From an uncultured Lachnospiraceae bacterium (GTDB lineage: Bacteria; Bacillota; Clostridia; Lachnospirales; Lachnospiraceae): DNA of 11,309 nt. This document shows, piece after piece, positions 1 through 6,044 of this stretch. The first letter of the stretch is position 1, and each line of letters begins with the position of its first letter. The notes under the pieces were generated by a model. It was given only the letters and a program-made list of their open reading frames with translations. It made no database searches and was not told the DNA's origin. The translations under genes were made by a program, and so were the position numbers. The stretch lies in the NCBI GenBank assembly GCA_949346185.1, contig CASGVX010000041.1, positions 1 to 11,309 on the forward strand. The letters run 5' to 3'.

Positions 1-1
1 C

Positions 2-1468
2 TATGTGGACGACGGATGGTCGGGGGCAAATTTTGACAGGCCTTCTTTTCAGCGGATGATGGAGGATATCGAGGCGGGACGCACCAACTGTGTGATTGTA
101 AAAGACTTATCCAGATTTGGACGGGATTATATTGAAGCCGGGCGGTTGATTCAGAAAACCTTCCCGGCTTTTTCTGTGCGGTTTATTGCACTGAATGACA
201 GCTTTGATTCGCTGACGGCGGATTTCAATGAGAAAACGCTGGTGCTGCCGGTCAAGAACTTTGTCAACGATGCCTACTGCAGTGATATTTCAAAAAAAGT
301 CAGGAGCCATCAGCAGGTAAAAAGGGAAAAGGGGGATTTTATCGGCGCCTTTGCCGTGTACGGCTACCGCAAGAACCCGGAGAATGTCAACCGTCTGCTT
401 GTGGATGAATACGCCGCAGGAATTGTAAAGAAGATATTTGCATGGAAAATTGCAGGCTTAAGCAACCTTGCCATAGCGGAAAAACTGGACGGGATGGGGA
501 TTCTTTCTCCGATGGAATATAAGAAGTCCCAGGGGGAGAAATACTCCACTGGGTTTGTCACTCATGTTAAGGCAAAGTGGTCAGCGGTGGCGGTAAAGCG
601 TATTCTGACCAATGAACTGTATACGGGAATGATGGTGCAGGGAAAAAATGAAAAGATCAGCCACAAGGTGAAACGCTCGGTAGAAAAGCCAAAGGAGGAA
701 TGGGTGCGTGTACCGGATACCCATGAGGCGGTGGTATCGGCAGAGGATTTTGAGACGGTACAGAAACTGCTCGCCGTAGACACAAGGGCTTCTGCCGGGA
801 AAGCTGGATGCCATATGTTTACGGGATTTCTGTTTTGCGGGGACTGCGGTGAGCCGATGATCCGGCGGGTAAACCGCTACAAGGGAAGAGAAAAGGTTTA
901 TTTTATCTGTCCTACCAGAAATAAGGGGCTTGGCTGCACAAGGCACAGCATCCCGGAGGAAGAACTGAAACATCTTGTTCTGGCAGGCCTGCAGCAGCAG
1001 TTTTCCCTGTTTTTAGATAAGAGCCACGTACTCACGCAGATAGAAGCAATGGAAGTGCAGTTTGATGAATTAGCGGCATTTAATAAAGAAATGCAGAAAC
1101 TTCATCAGGAGCAGGAAAAATATGTATCCCTGCGTATGGGACTGTATGAAGATTTGAAACAGGGAATTATCACGGAGGAAGATTTTAAGGATTTCCGGCA
1201 GATTTATGAAACACAGTATCAGGCGGCAGAGGCTGCCATCAGGCATCAGGAGGAGGCAATGAGGGATTTGTTTAAGGCAGGCGTGTCCGCAGGGGTAAAT
1301 CTGGAAAAGATGAAATCCACTTTGGAAATTACGGAACTGAGCCGGGATATTCTGGTGACTTTTGTCAGCCGTATCCTTGTGTATGAAGATAAGAGGGTGT
1401 TTCTGGAACTTCGGGCAAAGGATATGTTGCATGATACAGAGCCTTTCTGTGCTTTGATTGTTCACTAA
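2..1468 (+). CDS. Large serine recombinase, 5' end outside the window
   Basis: DNA strand exchange enzyme of the large serine recombinase family used by clostridial integrative elements (TndX/TnpX-like). The reading frame is open to the window edge, beginning YVDDGWSGANFDRPSF, so the GTG at position 5 is internal and not the true start. About 50-60 N-terminal residues, including the nucleophilic serine, lie outside. Counting from that GTG: the rest of the resolvase catalytic domain contains the conserved DLSRFGRDYIEAG with catalytic arginines; the recombinase DNA-binding domain follows at about 95-240; a zinc ribbon has C278, C281, C302 and C311 (CGDCG ... FICP ... GCTRH); then comes a charged coiled coil at about 340-425 and a DUF4368-like C-terminus. 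The length is normal and no frameshift is seen. No att site or excisionase can be assigned. The element it mobilises probably lies to the left. Confidence 0.92.
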   Translation, partial: YVDDGWSGANFDRPSFQRMMEDIEAGRTNCVIVKDLSRFGRDYIEAGRLIQKTFPAFSVRFIALNDSFDSLTADFNEKTLVLPVKNFVNDAYCSDISKKVRSHQQVKREKGDFIGAFAVYGYRKNPENVNRLLVDEYAAGIVKKIFAWKIAGLSNLAIAEKLDGMGILSPMEYKKSQGEKYSTGFVTHVKAKWSAVAVKRILTNELYTGMMVQGKNEKISHKVKRSVEKPKEEWVRVPDTHEAVVSAEDFETVQKLLAVDTRASAGKAGCHMFTGFLFCGDCGEPMIRRVNRYKGREKVYFICPTRNKGLGCTRHSIPEEELKHLVLAGLQQQFSLFLDKSHVLTQIEAMEVQFDELAAFNKEMQKLHQEQEKYVSLRMGLYEDLKQGIITEEDFKDFRQIYETQYQAAEAAIRHQEEAMRDLFKAGVSAGVNLEKMKSTLEITELSRDILVTFVSRILVYEDKRVFLELRAKDMLHDTEPFCALIVH

Positions 1469-1526
1469 CTACTGTTCCATTTTCGCCGAAACAATATTAC
1501 AAATATTCTCTGCCGCTTTAGCAAAA

Positions 1527-1568
1527 TTCAATAAATTTTTTCAGCAAAGAATTTTTTGAACTTTTTTT
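1527..1568 (+). terminator. AT-rich terminator-like hairpin after the recombinase
   Basis: An 11-bp inverted repeat with one mismatch (TTCAATAAATT at 1527-1537, AATTTTTTGAA at 1550-1560), a 12-nt loop, then C and seven T residues at 1561-1568. Position about 60 nt after the recombinase stop and the trailing T run suit an intrinsic terminator. The stem is almost all A-T and so weak, so this is tentative. Confidence 0.4.
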
Positions 1569-1589
1569 ATAAAAGAGACCGTAGGATAA

Positions 1590-1691
1590 TGGCTCGCTGT
1601 TTTTGTGTTCCATTGGGGAGTAAAAGGAGCGGCATGGGCAACGATTGCCGGGCAGATATTGAATGCTTTCCTGTATATGGCTTACATTTAA
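1590..1691 (+). pseudogene. MATE-family efflux transporter fragment
   Basis: A frame bounded by stops at 1587-1589 and 1689-1691 encodes about 33 residues, including FHWGVKGAAWATIAGQIL. The GxxGAAxAT(x)2xQ pattern inside a hydrophobic stretch is typical of MATE multidrug/Na+ antiporters (about 450 residues), in the segment leading into a transmembrane helix. Nothing else of the transporter is visible on either side, there is no start or ribosome binding site, and the frame is closed upstream by TAA. It is debris, not a gene. Assignment rests on this short motif alone. Confidence 0.55.
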
Positions 1692-1761
1692 AATATGATA
1701 CCATAAAATAAAGGATAAATATATTGAATTTTGGCTTGTTTTTCCATTTGATATTTGCAGG

Positions 1762-1890
1762 GCTGAATCGGAAAAAATCATTATGGACGCAGATGTAGGG
1801 TTGACATTTGAAATGCTGGAGCAGTATGTTGATAAAAGCCTGATATATAATGAAGAAGATATTGAAATCAAATGGAAAATGTCATTCTGA
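1762..1890 (+). pseudogene. C-terminal scrap of a second serine recombinase
   Basis: A 42-codon stretch ending in TGA reads AESEKII ... LTFEMLEQYVDKSLIYNEED ... IEIKWKMSF. This matches the usual tail of clostridial serine recombinases (LTxEMLExxVxKIxxYxxxxIEIxWKF). It differs from the tail of the intact recombinase at the left edge, so it is not a simple duplication of that gene. The open frame continues upstream to 1699, but the residues there (around EFWLVFPFDIC) are not recombinase-like, so the junction is near 1760. No start codon or ribosome binding site belongs to it. The similarity call is by motif only. Confidence 0.5.
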
Positions 1891-1903
1891 CATCGCCACA
1901 AGC

Positions 1904-1956
1904 GGATTTTGCAATGATTTAACATGGCAGACAGGATTTTGTGGCAATGATTTAAC
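1904..1956. repeat. Pair of short imperfect direct repeats, possible insertion-sequence end
   Basis: GGATTTTGCAATGATTTAAC at 1904-1923 recurs at 1934-1956 with three extra bases inside (GGATTTTGTGGCAATGATTT then AAC). Closely spaced multiple repeats containing TGGCA and TTTAAC resemble the end structures of some IS21-family elements. No transposase gene is present, so an IS remnant is only inferred. The unit follows directly after the recombinase scrap and precedes the truncated protease. Confidence 0.35.
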
Positions 1957-2057
1957 TGAAAGCCCCTAAAATGGGTGATGTTTGGTGGGAAAACCGCTAA
2001 AACAGGAGGTTTCTATATAAAGATGTTGAAAAACTTTTCTGCAATTACTTGACATAA

Positions 2058-3497
2058 GAGGGCATTGACTACTCCCACCCTGCTTTTATTGGCAGTGACG
2101 GAAGAACCCGGATTTTGAGCATCTGGGATCAGACCGTTCAAGATCCGGGGGAGGGGAAGGAAATACTTCCACTGTTTAAATACGGGGTGGAATATACGGC
2201 GGAAGACATTAATCGAGCCTTGGAAAGCGATAATCCTCTGTCCATTGTGCCCAGCAGGGATGAGATTGGACATGGAACCGTTATGGCCGGGGTCGCCTGT
2301 GGCAATCAGAATCAGGAAAATGAATTTTCCGGAATTGCACCCTTGGCCACGATCTGTATGGTAAAGTGTAAGCCCGCAAAACAAAACTTGAAAAATTATT
2401 ATTTTGTTCCCGATGGCGTGCCGTGCTATTCCGAGGGGGATATCATGACAGGGATAGGGTATCTGGAGCGGAAGGCTATGAATTTGGGAATGCCATTGAT
2501 TATCTGCCTAGGCATGGGAACAAGTTTGGGGGGGCATAATCGGGGAGGGATGCTGGGAGAACTTTTGGAATCTACCGGGGACTATCGGGGGATTATTTCA
2601 GTTACCTCTACCGGAAATGAAGCGAATCAGTCCAATCATTACCTCAGCAATCCTGTGGAGGTAGACGGAAATGTGGAGGTGGAGCTGAGGGTGGCGGAAG
2701 GAGATGCCGGGTTTACCTTAGAGTTATGGGCAGATGCTACAGATTTGTATTCGGTGGGGCTCATTTCCCCGGATGGGGAGTATTCGGGAAAGACCGAGGC
2801 TAGGGTGGGGGAACAGCGTCAGATTAATTTTTTGTTTGAAAATTCTGTGGTGAATATTGAATATCTGCTGAGTTCTTTCGACAGTGGCGACGAATGCATT
2901 CGACTGAGATTCCAGAATCCAGCGCCTGGCATCTGGCGCATACGGGTATTTAATGACAATCAGTATTCCAGCCGATTTGACATGTGGCTCCCGCTGGATG
3001 TATTTTTGAGAGAGGGAACCCAATTTCTTCAGCCTAATCCAGATACTACAATCTGCGATCCGGGAAATAATCCGGGAGTAATCACTTGCGCCTATTACAA
3101 TGATGCCAATCGCAGTTCGGCGATTGACTCTGGAAGGGGATACACTCGCGTGGGAAATGTAAAACCGGATTTTTCCTCGCCAGGAGTGGATATACTGGGG
3201 CCGTTGCCCTTTGCGGGGAATTATCCAGTTACTGATGAGGAGAGGAATGAGAGAGCTAGGTACGGATACCGCACAGGAGCCAGCCTAGGGGCAGCGGTAA
3301 CTGGCGGAGTGGCTGCCCTGCTGGCGCAGTGGGCTTTTGTTCAGGAAAATGATATTGCCATGGACACCGTGAAGGCAAAAAATTATATGATACGTGGCGC
3401 AAATAGGCAGGGGCTGACCATTCCAAACCAAATATGGGGTAATGGCACATTGGATTTGTTCGGTGTATTTGACAATCTCCGCCCTAAAGTCCGCTGA
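2058..3497 (+). pseudogene. S8 subtilisin-like protease, N-terminally truncated (CspB/CspC-like family of Clostridia)
   Basis: Serine protease relative of the clostridial S8 family that includes germination proteases CspB/CspC. Homology begins at GIDYSHPAF (2061) just after an in-frame TAA at 2055-2057. The family usually has about 100 further residues, including the DTG motif with catalytic Asp, and these are missing. Counting from a possible TTG start at 2115 (460 residues): the His motif is IGHGT (H53), the oxyanion Asn is in STGNEAN (N168), a jelly-roll-like insert spans about 175-310, and the Ser motif is TGASLGAA (S390). WGNGTLDLFGVF near the end is also typical. The reading frame after the break is intact over 1.4 kb, suggesting recent truncation or an expressed inactive protein. 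No good ribosome binding site precedes TTG 2115. I call it a pseudogene. An inactive protein with a role, as CspC is in Clostridioides difficile, is a remote alternative. Confidence 0.85.
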
Positions 3498-3529
3498 TTG
3501 GATGTACTGTTTATTAAAAGAAAAAAACA

Positions 3530-3775
3530 TTATGGCAGTATATTTCCTTTTTTCAGTGTCTTGTAGTCTCGCAATATGACTTCATAGCGGAGATTGGCAG
3601 CGTTAAGTTCATAGATATAACTGTCAATCAGTTCCGGCTCTTTCACATTGGAAAGTCCGTCATAGGCATCTTGCAAGCTGCGCTGGGCTTCCAGCAATGC
3701 TTTTTTGAGAAAGGCTTCCTTTTTGGAGGGCCTTTCTTTTTTTGCAAGAGATGAAGTAGATAAAAAATCAAACAA
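3530..3775 (-). CDS. yaaL: YaaL-like DUF2508 family protein
   Basis: Small, charged, probably cytoplasmic protein of 81 residues and unknown biochemical role. Recognised as DUF2508 by the helical core LQDAYDGLSNVKEPELIDSY followed by IYELNAANLRYEVILRDYK, close to the family's xAxxxFxxVxDPxLIDxxIYELNAAxxRYxYLL pattern. The start is TTG at 3775, chosen because GGAGAGG lies 6 nt upstream and no in-frame ATG exists nearby. In Bacillus subtilis yaaL lies between recR and bofA on the same strand. Here it sits next to a bofA-like gene but on the opposite strand, with 248 bp between the two starts. That gap should hold two divergent promoters, but I could not pick convincing boxes. Its 3' end converges on the truncated protease with a 32-bp gap and no clear terminator hairpin. 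Confidence 0.8.
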   Translation of the reverse strand: MFDFLSTSSLAKKERPSKKEAFLKKALLEAQRSLQDAYDGLSNVKEPELIDSYIYELNAANLRYEVILRDYKTLKKGNILP

Positions 3776-4023
3776 GTGAATCCTCTCCTTTCCCTCATAA
3801 TTGCGGTCATGCTGTCTCTACTATAAGTTTAGACTGGATGTTACGGAATTATGCAAAAATCAGTAATTTTGGCATGAATAAAAGGACAAGGGAATAAAGA
3901 TGTATAGAAAAAGATACTGTTTTCGGCCATGCAGTGCAGCTAAGAAAATGTTTGCATCTATTTTGGCGTGACGTGGACAGTGTCAGATGCAGGGCAATTA
4001 TGCCAGAATGAAGGAGGCGTTCG

Positions 4024-4293
4024 ATGGAAAATACCATATTGATTCTGTTATTTATAGGGGGATTATTGATTTTTCTGGGAAGTATGGGGGTAGACGTGGT
4101 AAAACTGGTTTTAAATTTTATCTTTCGCAGCCTTCTAGGCATTGTACTGATTGGACTTGCCAATTATTTTATTGAAAAAGCCGGGGGAAATTTCTTCGTC
4201 AATATCAACGAAATTTCAGTACTTCTTTCAGGCGTTTTGGGGATATGGGGCGTGATTCTTCTCTATATTATTCGGTATTATTTCACAATCTGA
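4024..4293 (+). CDS. bofA: BofA-like pro-sigmaK processing inhibitor family protein
   Basis: An 89-residue membrane protein of the BofA family. In B. subtilis BofA sits in the outer forespore membrane and holds back the SpoIVFB protease that activates sigma-K. Seen here: three hydrophobic segments (about 4-19, 33-50 and 65-87) and the characteristic ending FFVNINEISVLLSGVLGIWG then VILLYII, matching the family's GxxVNLxNxLxxGxLGxPGVxLLxxL pattern. The start has AAGGAGG about 7 nt upstream. The downstream Tad gene begins 100 bp later behind its own promoter, so the two are probably separate units. Many clostridia keep bofA although sigma-K control differs, so the function here is by family only. 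Confidence 0.82.
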   Translation: MENTILILLFIGGLLIFLGSMGVDVVKLVLNFIFRSLLGIVLIGLANYFIEKAGGNFFVNINEISVLLSGVLGIWGVILLYIIRYYFTI

Positions 4294-4333
4294 CCAGTGC
4301 AATTTTGTGAAAAATGCATAGAGGTACCGGGAG

Positions 4334-4363
4334 TTGACAGGGGCAGGGAAATCTTGCTATATT
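4334..4363 (+). promoter_or_regulatory. Sigma-A type promoter of the tad operon
   Basis: A perfect -35 TTGACA (4334-4339), an 18-bp spacer, and -10 TATATT (4358-4363, five of six matches to TATAAT). It lies just after bofA and 30 bp before the prepilin peptidase start. No operator-like palindrome overlaps it. It would transcribe the peptidase and truncated tadZ and then run into the opposing genes. Confidence 0.75.
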
Positions 4364-4393
4364 GGCGGCACACTTTTGAAAGGGGGTGCGGAT

Positions 4394-4822
4394 ATGGCGG
4401 AAACTGCCATGGGTGGAATATTGCTGGCTGCCAGCTATACAGACTGGAAGAAGGAAAAAATACCCAATCGACTGATACTGGTGGGAGTGTTGCCATTAAT
4501 GATGGCGTTCATTCAGAGCGGAAGCCTGAGGGCGGCATACTGTCGCATGCTGGCCATGGCCTTTGTGTTTTTCTTCTGCTGGCAGATTTATTTGGCGGGA
4601 GGGCTGGGAGCCGGAGATGTAAAGCTTTTAATGCTGCTTGCGGGTGTGTGTGGGTTGGAACGGCTGCTCTATATTGCCTTGATTGCTTTTTTACTAGCGG
4701 CCATATATATTCTTGCCAGAAATTATATTTTGCCTGGCAAGAAGAGGAAGCGCACAGTGATTCTGGCACCATTTGTGTTTGCTGCCCATGCTCTAGTTAT
4801 GGTAGGGAGGTGGTTGGCATAG
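4394..4822 (+). CDS. A24-family prepilin peptidase (TadV/CpaA type), complete
   Basis: Integral membrane aspartyl protease that would cleave the leader of Flp-type prepilins at the inner face of the membrane. 142 residues, the short CpaA/TadV form without the N-methylase domain. The two catalytic aspartates are visible: D17 in SYTDWKKEKIPN and D75 in GLGAGDVKLLM (the GxGDxK motif). About four hydrophobic segments surround them. The start at 4394 is preceded by AAAGGGGG about 7 nt upstream. The frame is open back to 4334, but that extension would start on the -35 box. The gene overlaps the next one by a single base (TAG/GTG), showing translational coupling to tadZ. Its substrates would be the Flp pilin and TadE-like protein encoded further right. 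A second, truncated A24 gene lies on the other strand. Confidence 0.9.
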   Translation: MAETAMGGILLAASYTDWKKEKIPNRLILVGVLPLMMAFIQSGSLRAAYCRMLAMAFVFFFCWQIYLAGGLGAGDVKLLMLLAGVCGLERLLYIALIAFLLAAIYILARNYILPGKKRKRTVILAPFVFAAHALVMVGRWLA

Positions 4823-5100
4823 TGCGCAAGAAGATCAGGATGGCGTTGTATGACAGTGATGGCTACATGGTTCCTCTGGTAAATTATCTGTGCAGGAAAA
4901 AGCGTGAGATTGTGGAGACTAGGCTTTTTACCAGCCTATCCCTGCTCAAAGATCATGTGAGGGGCGGCCAGGTGGATGTGCTGCTGGCTCTGGAGGAAGA
5001 GTCCGACGGCCTGTATGGACTTCAGGCATTTGTTCCCAAAATCATTCTGCTTACAGAAAGAATATTGCGCATAGGAACCAAGAAAATCCCTTGTTGCTGA
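4822..5100 (+). pseudogene. tadZ: TadZ/CpaE N-terminal domain, truncated at the 3' end
   Basis: TadZ (CpaE) is a MinD/ParA-like ATPase that places the Tad machine. Only its N-terminal receiver-like domain is here. The GTG start at 4822 overlaps the peptidase stop, with GGGAGG 11 nt upstream. The first about 80 residues read as a pseudo-receiver: KIRMALYDSDGYMVPLVNYL, then VETRLFTSLSLLKDH, VDVLLALEEE and VPKIILLTERI. After LLTER (about 5059) the sequence stops resembling TadZ and meets TGA at 5098. No Walker A P-loop or ATPase domain follows, because the downstream DNA codes on the opposite strand. At 92 of an expected 400 or more residues it cannot be a working TadZ. The assignment rests on the domain pattern plus its place right after the peptidase, the usual clostridial order. 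Confidence 0.72.
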
Positions 5101-5224
5101 CAAGAAAATTTTTCAGCAGCAGTATCGTAGTAATCCCCCATAACAGGGGCAGCCACACTTTCTTCCATCTCAAATCCTGAAGGGCAGATACCCCCAGCCC
5201 AACCATTAACAACACCTTATCCAT
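5051..5224 (-). pseudogene. Second A24 prepilin peptidase, N-terminal fragment only
   Basis: Begins ATG at 5224, 16 nt after the TadE-like stop, with GAGAGGAA upstream. The protein starts MDKVLLMVGLGVSALQDLRW, then KKVWLPLLWG, which fits the first transmembrane segment and first catalytic Asp region of A24 peptidases (D in LQDLRWKKVWLP, compare YTDWKKEKIPN in the complete copy). The frame ends at 5051, antisense to tadZ DNA, before any GxGDxK motif, so only about 45-50 of about 150 residues are genuine. It is the last gene of the minus-strand tad block and is cut at the same junction as tadZ. Confidence 0.65.
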
Positions 5225-5240
5225 GTTATTATTCCTCTCG

Positions 5241-6044
5241 TTATGATCCACACTTGCTGCAAGGAGGAAGTCCCCCCACATCCTCTATCTGAACTTTTCT
5301 GGCGGAACGCTTCAAGCCAGAACACCCCTTTTCCATATGCCAGCTATCACCATAGGGCGCAATATACACCCTGCTGCCCTCCCTAGGATCAGCACCTTTT
5401 CCACATCGCCCGCAAGCATAATATTTCCCTCCGGATGCATTCCTCTTTTCCCCCAACTGTCCATAAAACACCTCCTGAATACTGGGTTTCAGATATACGC
5501 ATCCTGCATCTCTGTGATAAACTTTTCCGTGATCCGCCAAGTAGACATACTCCCCCGTCTCCCGTCCTTGGCTTGCCATGCTCTTTCCCTCGTAACAATT
5601 AACCTTCATCTGCTGATACCATGAGACGCGGAAGAAACTGCTGCCCAGATAGGGAATCTTTTCCCGACGCTTCACATAACAAATGCCTTCCTGCTCATCC
5701 CACCCCACAGAACATGCTTTCTTTCTGTCATCAAAAAAAAATCTGCTCTTAATCCCATAGCATTCATAACGCTTGGCCGCATCTGCCAGCTGCATCTGCG
5801 CCCCATTATATCTCTCCACTATCTGGAACAAATATAGAAGGGAGAAAACAGCCAGAAAAAAGATTGTTCCAGAAAATGCCGCCTCCACCGTCAGGGAGCC
5901 TCTGGCAAAAAGCATACAGGGACATCCTCTATTCCCAAAACATGCCTTGCTCTGGGGAGCCTCTCCATTTCCTATTAGATTGTTTTTATTGTATTGGCTG
6001 TGATTGGGAAAATAGAGGACATCCCTATCGACTCTTATAGCCAT
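5241..6044 (-). CDS. TadE-like pseudopilin with two tandem putative metal-binding modules
   Basis: 267-residue protein of the Tad locus. A class III-like signal, ARGSLTVEAAFSG, lies at 47-59, with predicted cleavage after G49 and Glu at +5, followed by a hydrophobic helix (about 55-75). This is the TadE pattern, so the protein is probably a prepilin-peptidase substrate anchored in or assembled outside the membrane. The C-terminal half repeats a module twice: YVYLADHGKVYH ... GC ... CGRC (H177, C182, C211, C214) and RVYIAPYGDSWH ... GC ... CSKC (H236, C241, C262, C265). That H-x4-C ... C-x2-C layout resembles small zinc-binding modules. The start at 6044 has AGGAGGTGA nearby and overlaps the upstream gene by 20 nt. 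ATG at 5915 (M44) would give the more usual short leader MLFARGSLTVE and is a real alternative. Confidence 0.8.
   Translation of the reverse strand: MAIRVDRDVLYFPNHSQYNKNNLIGNGEAPQSKACFGNRGCPCMLFARGSLTVEAAFSGTIFFLAVFSLLYLFQIVERYNGAQMQLADAAKRYECYGIKSRFFFDDRKKACSVGWDEQEGICYVKRREKIPYLGSSFFRVSWYQQMKVNCYEGKSMASQGRETGEYVYLADHGKVYHRDAGCVYLKPSIQEVFYGQLGEKRNASGGKYYACGRCGKGADPREGSRVYIAPYGDSWHMEKGCSGLKRSARKVQIEDVGGLPPCSKCGS

Noticed and set aside
1518..1925. A 135-codon minus-strand open frame.
   Set aside because: It is low-complexity, antisense to the MATE and recombinase scraps, and has no family motif or convincing start site.
2024..2053. AGGAGGT followed by an ATG and nine codons (MLKNFSAIT, stop) just before the protease, as its original start.
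   Set aside because: The spacing is 13 nt, the peptide stops before the protease frame, and it does not resemble the family's N-terminus.
3899..3970. A 23-codon plus-strand frame (MYRKRYCFRPCSAAKKMF...) between yaaL and bofA.
   Set aside because: The ribosome binding site is poor and nothing distinguishes it from chance in an AT-rich intergenic region.
4297..4821. A long plus-strand frame overlapping the A24 peptidase upstream of GTG 4822.
   Set aside because: It is the out-of-frame shadow of the peptidase gene. Only the part from 4822, with its ribosome binding site and TadZ-like sequence, is real.
5093..5120. Inverted repeat GTTGCTGA/TCAGCAGC around the convergent junction, as a terminator or recombination site.
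   Set aside because: It lies inside the coding part of the second peptidase fragment, has a 12-nt A/T loop and one G-T pair, and no matching site was seen at the other breakpoint.
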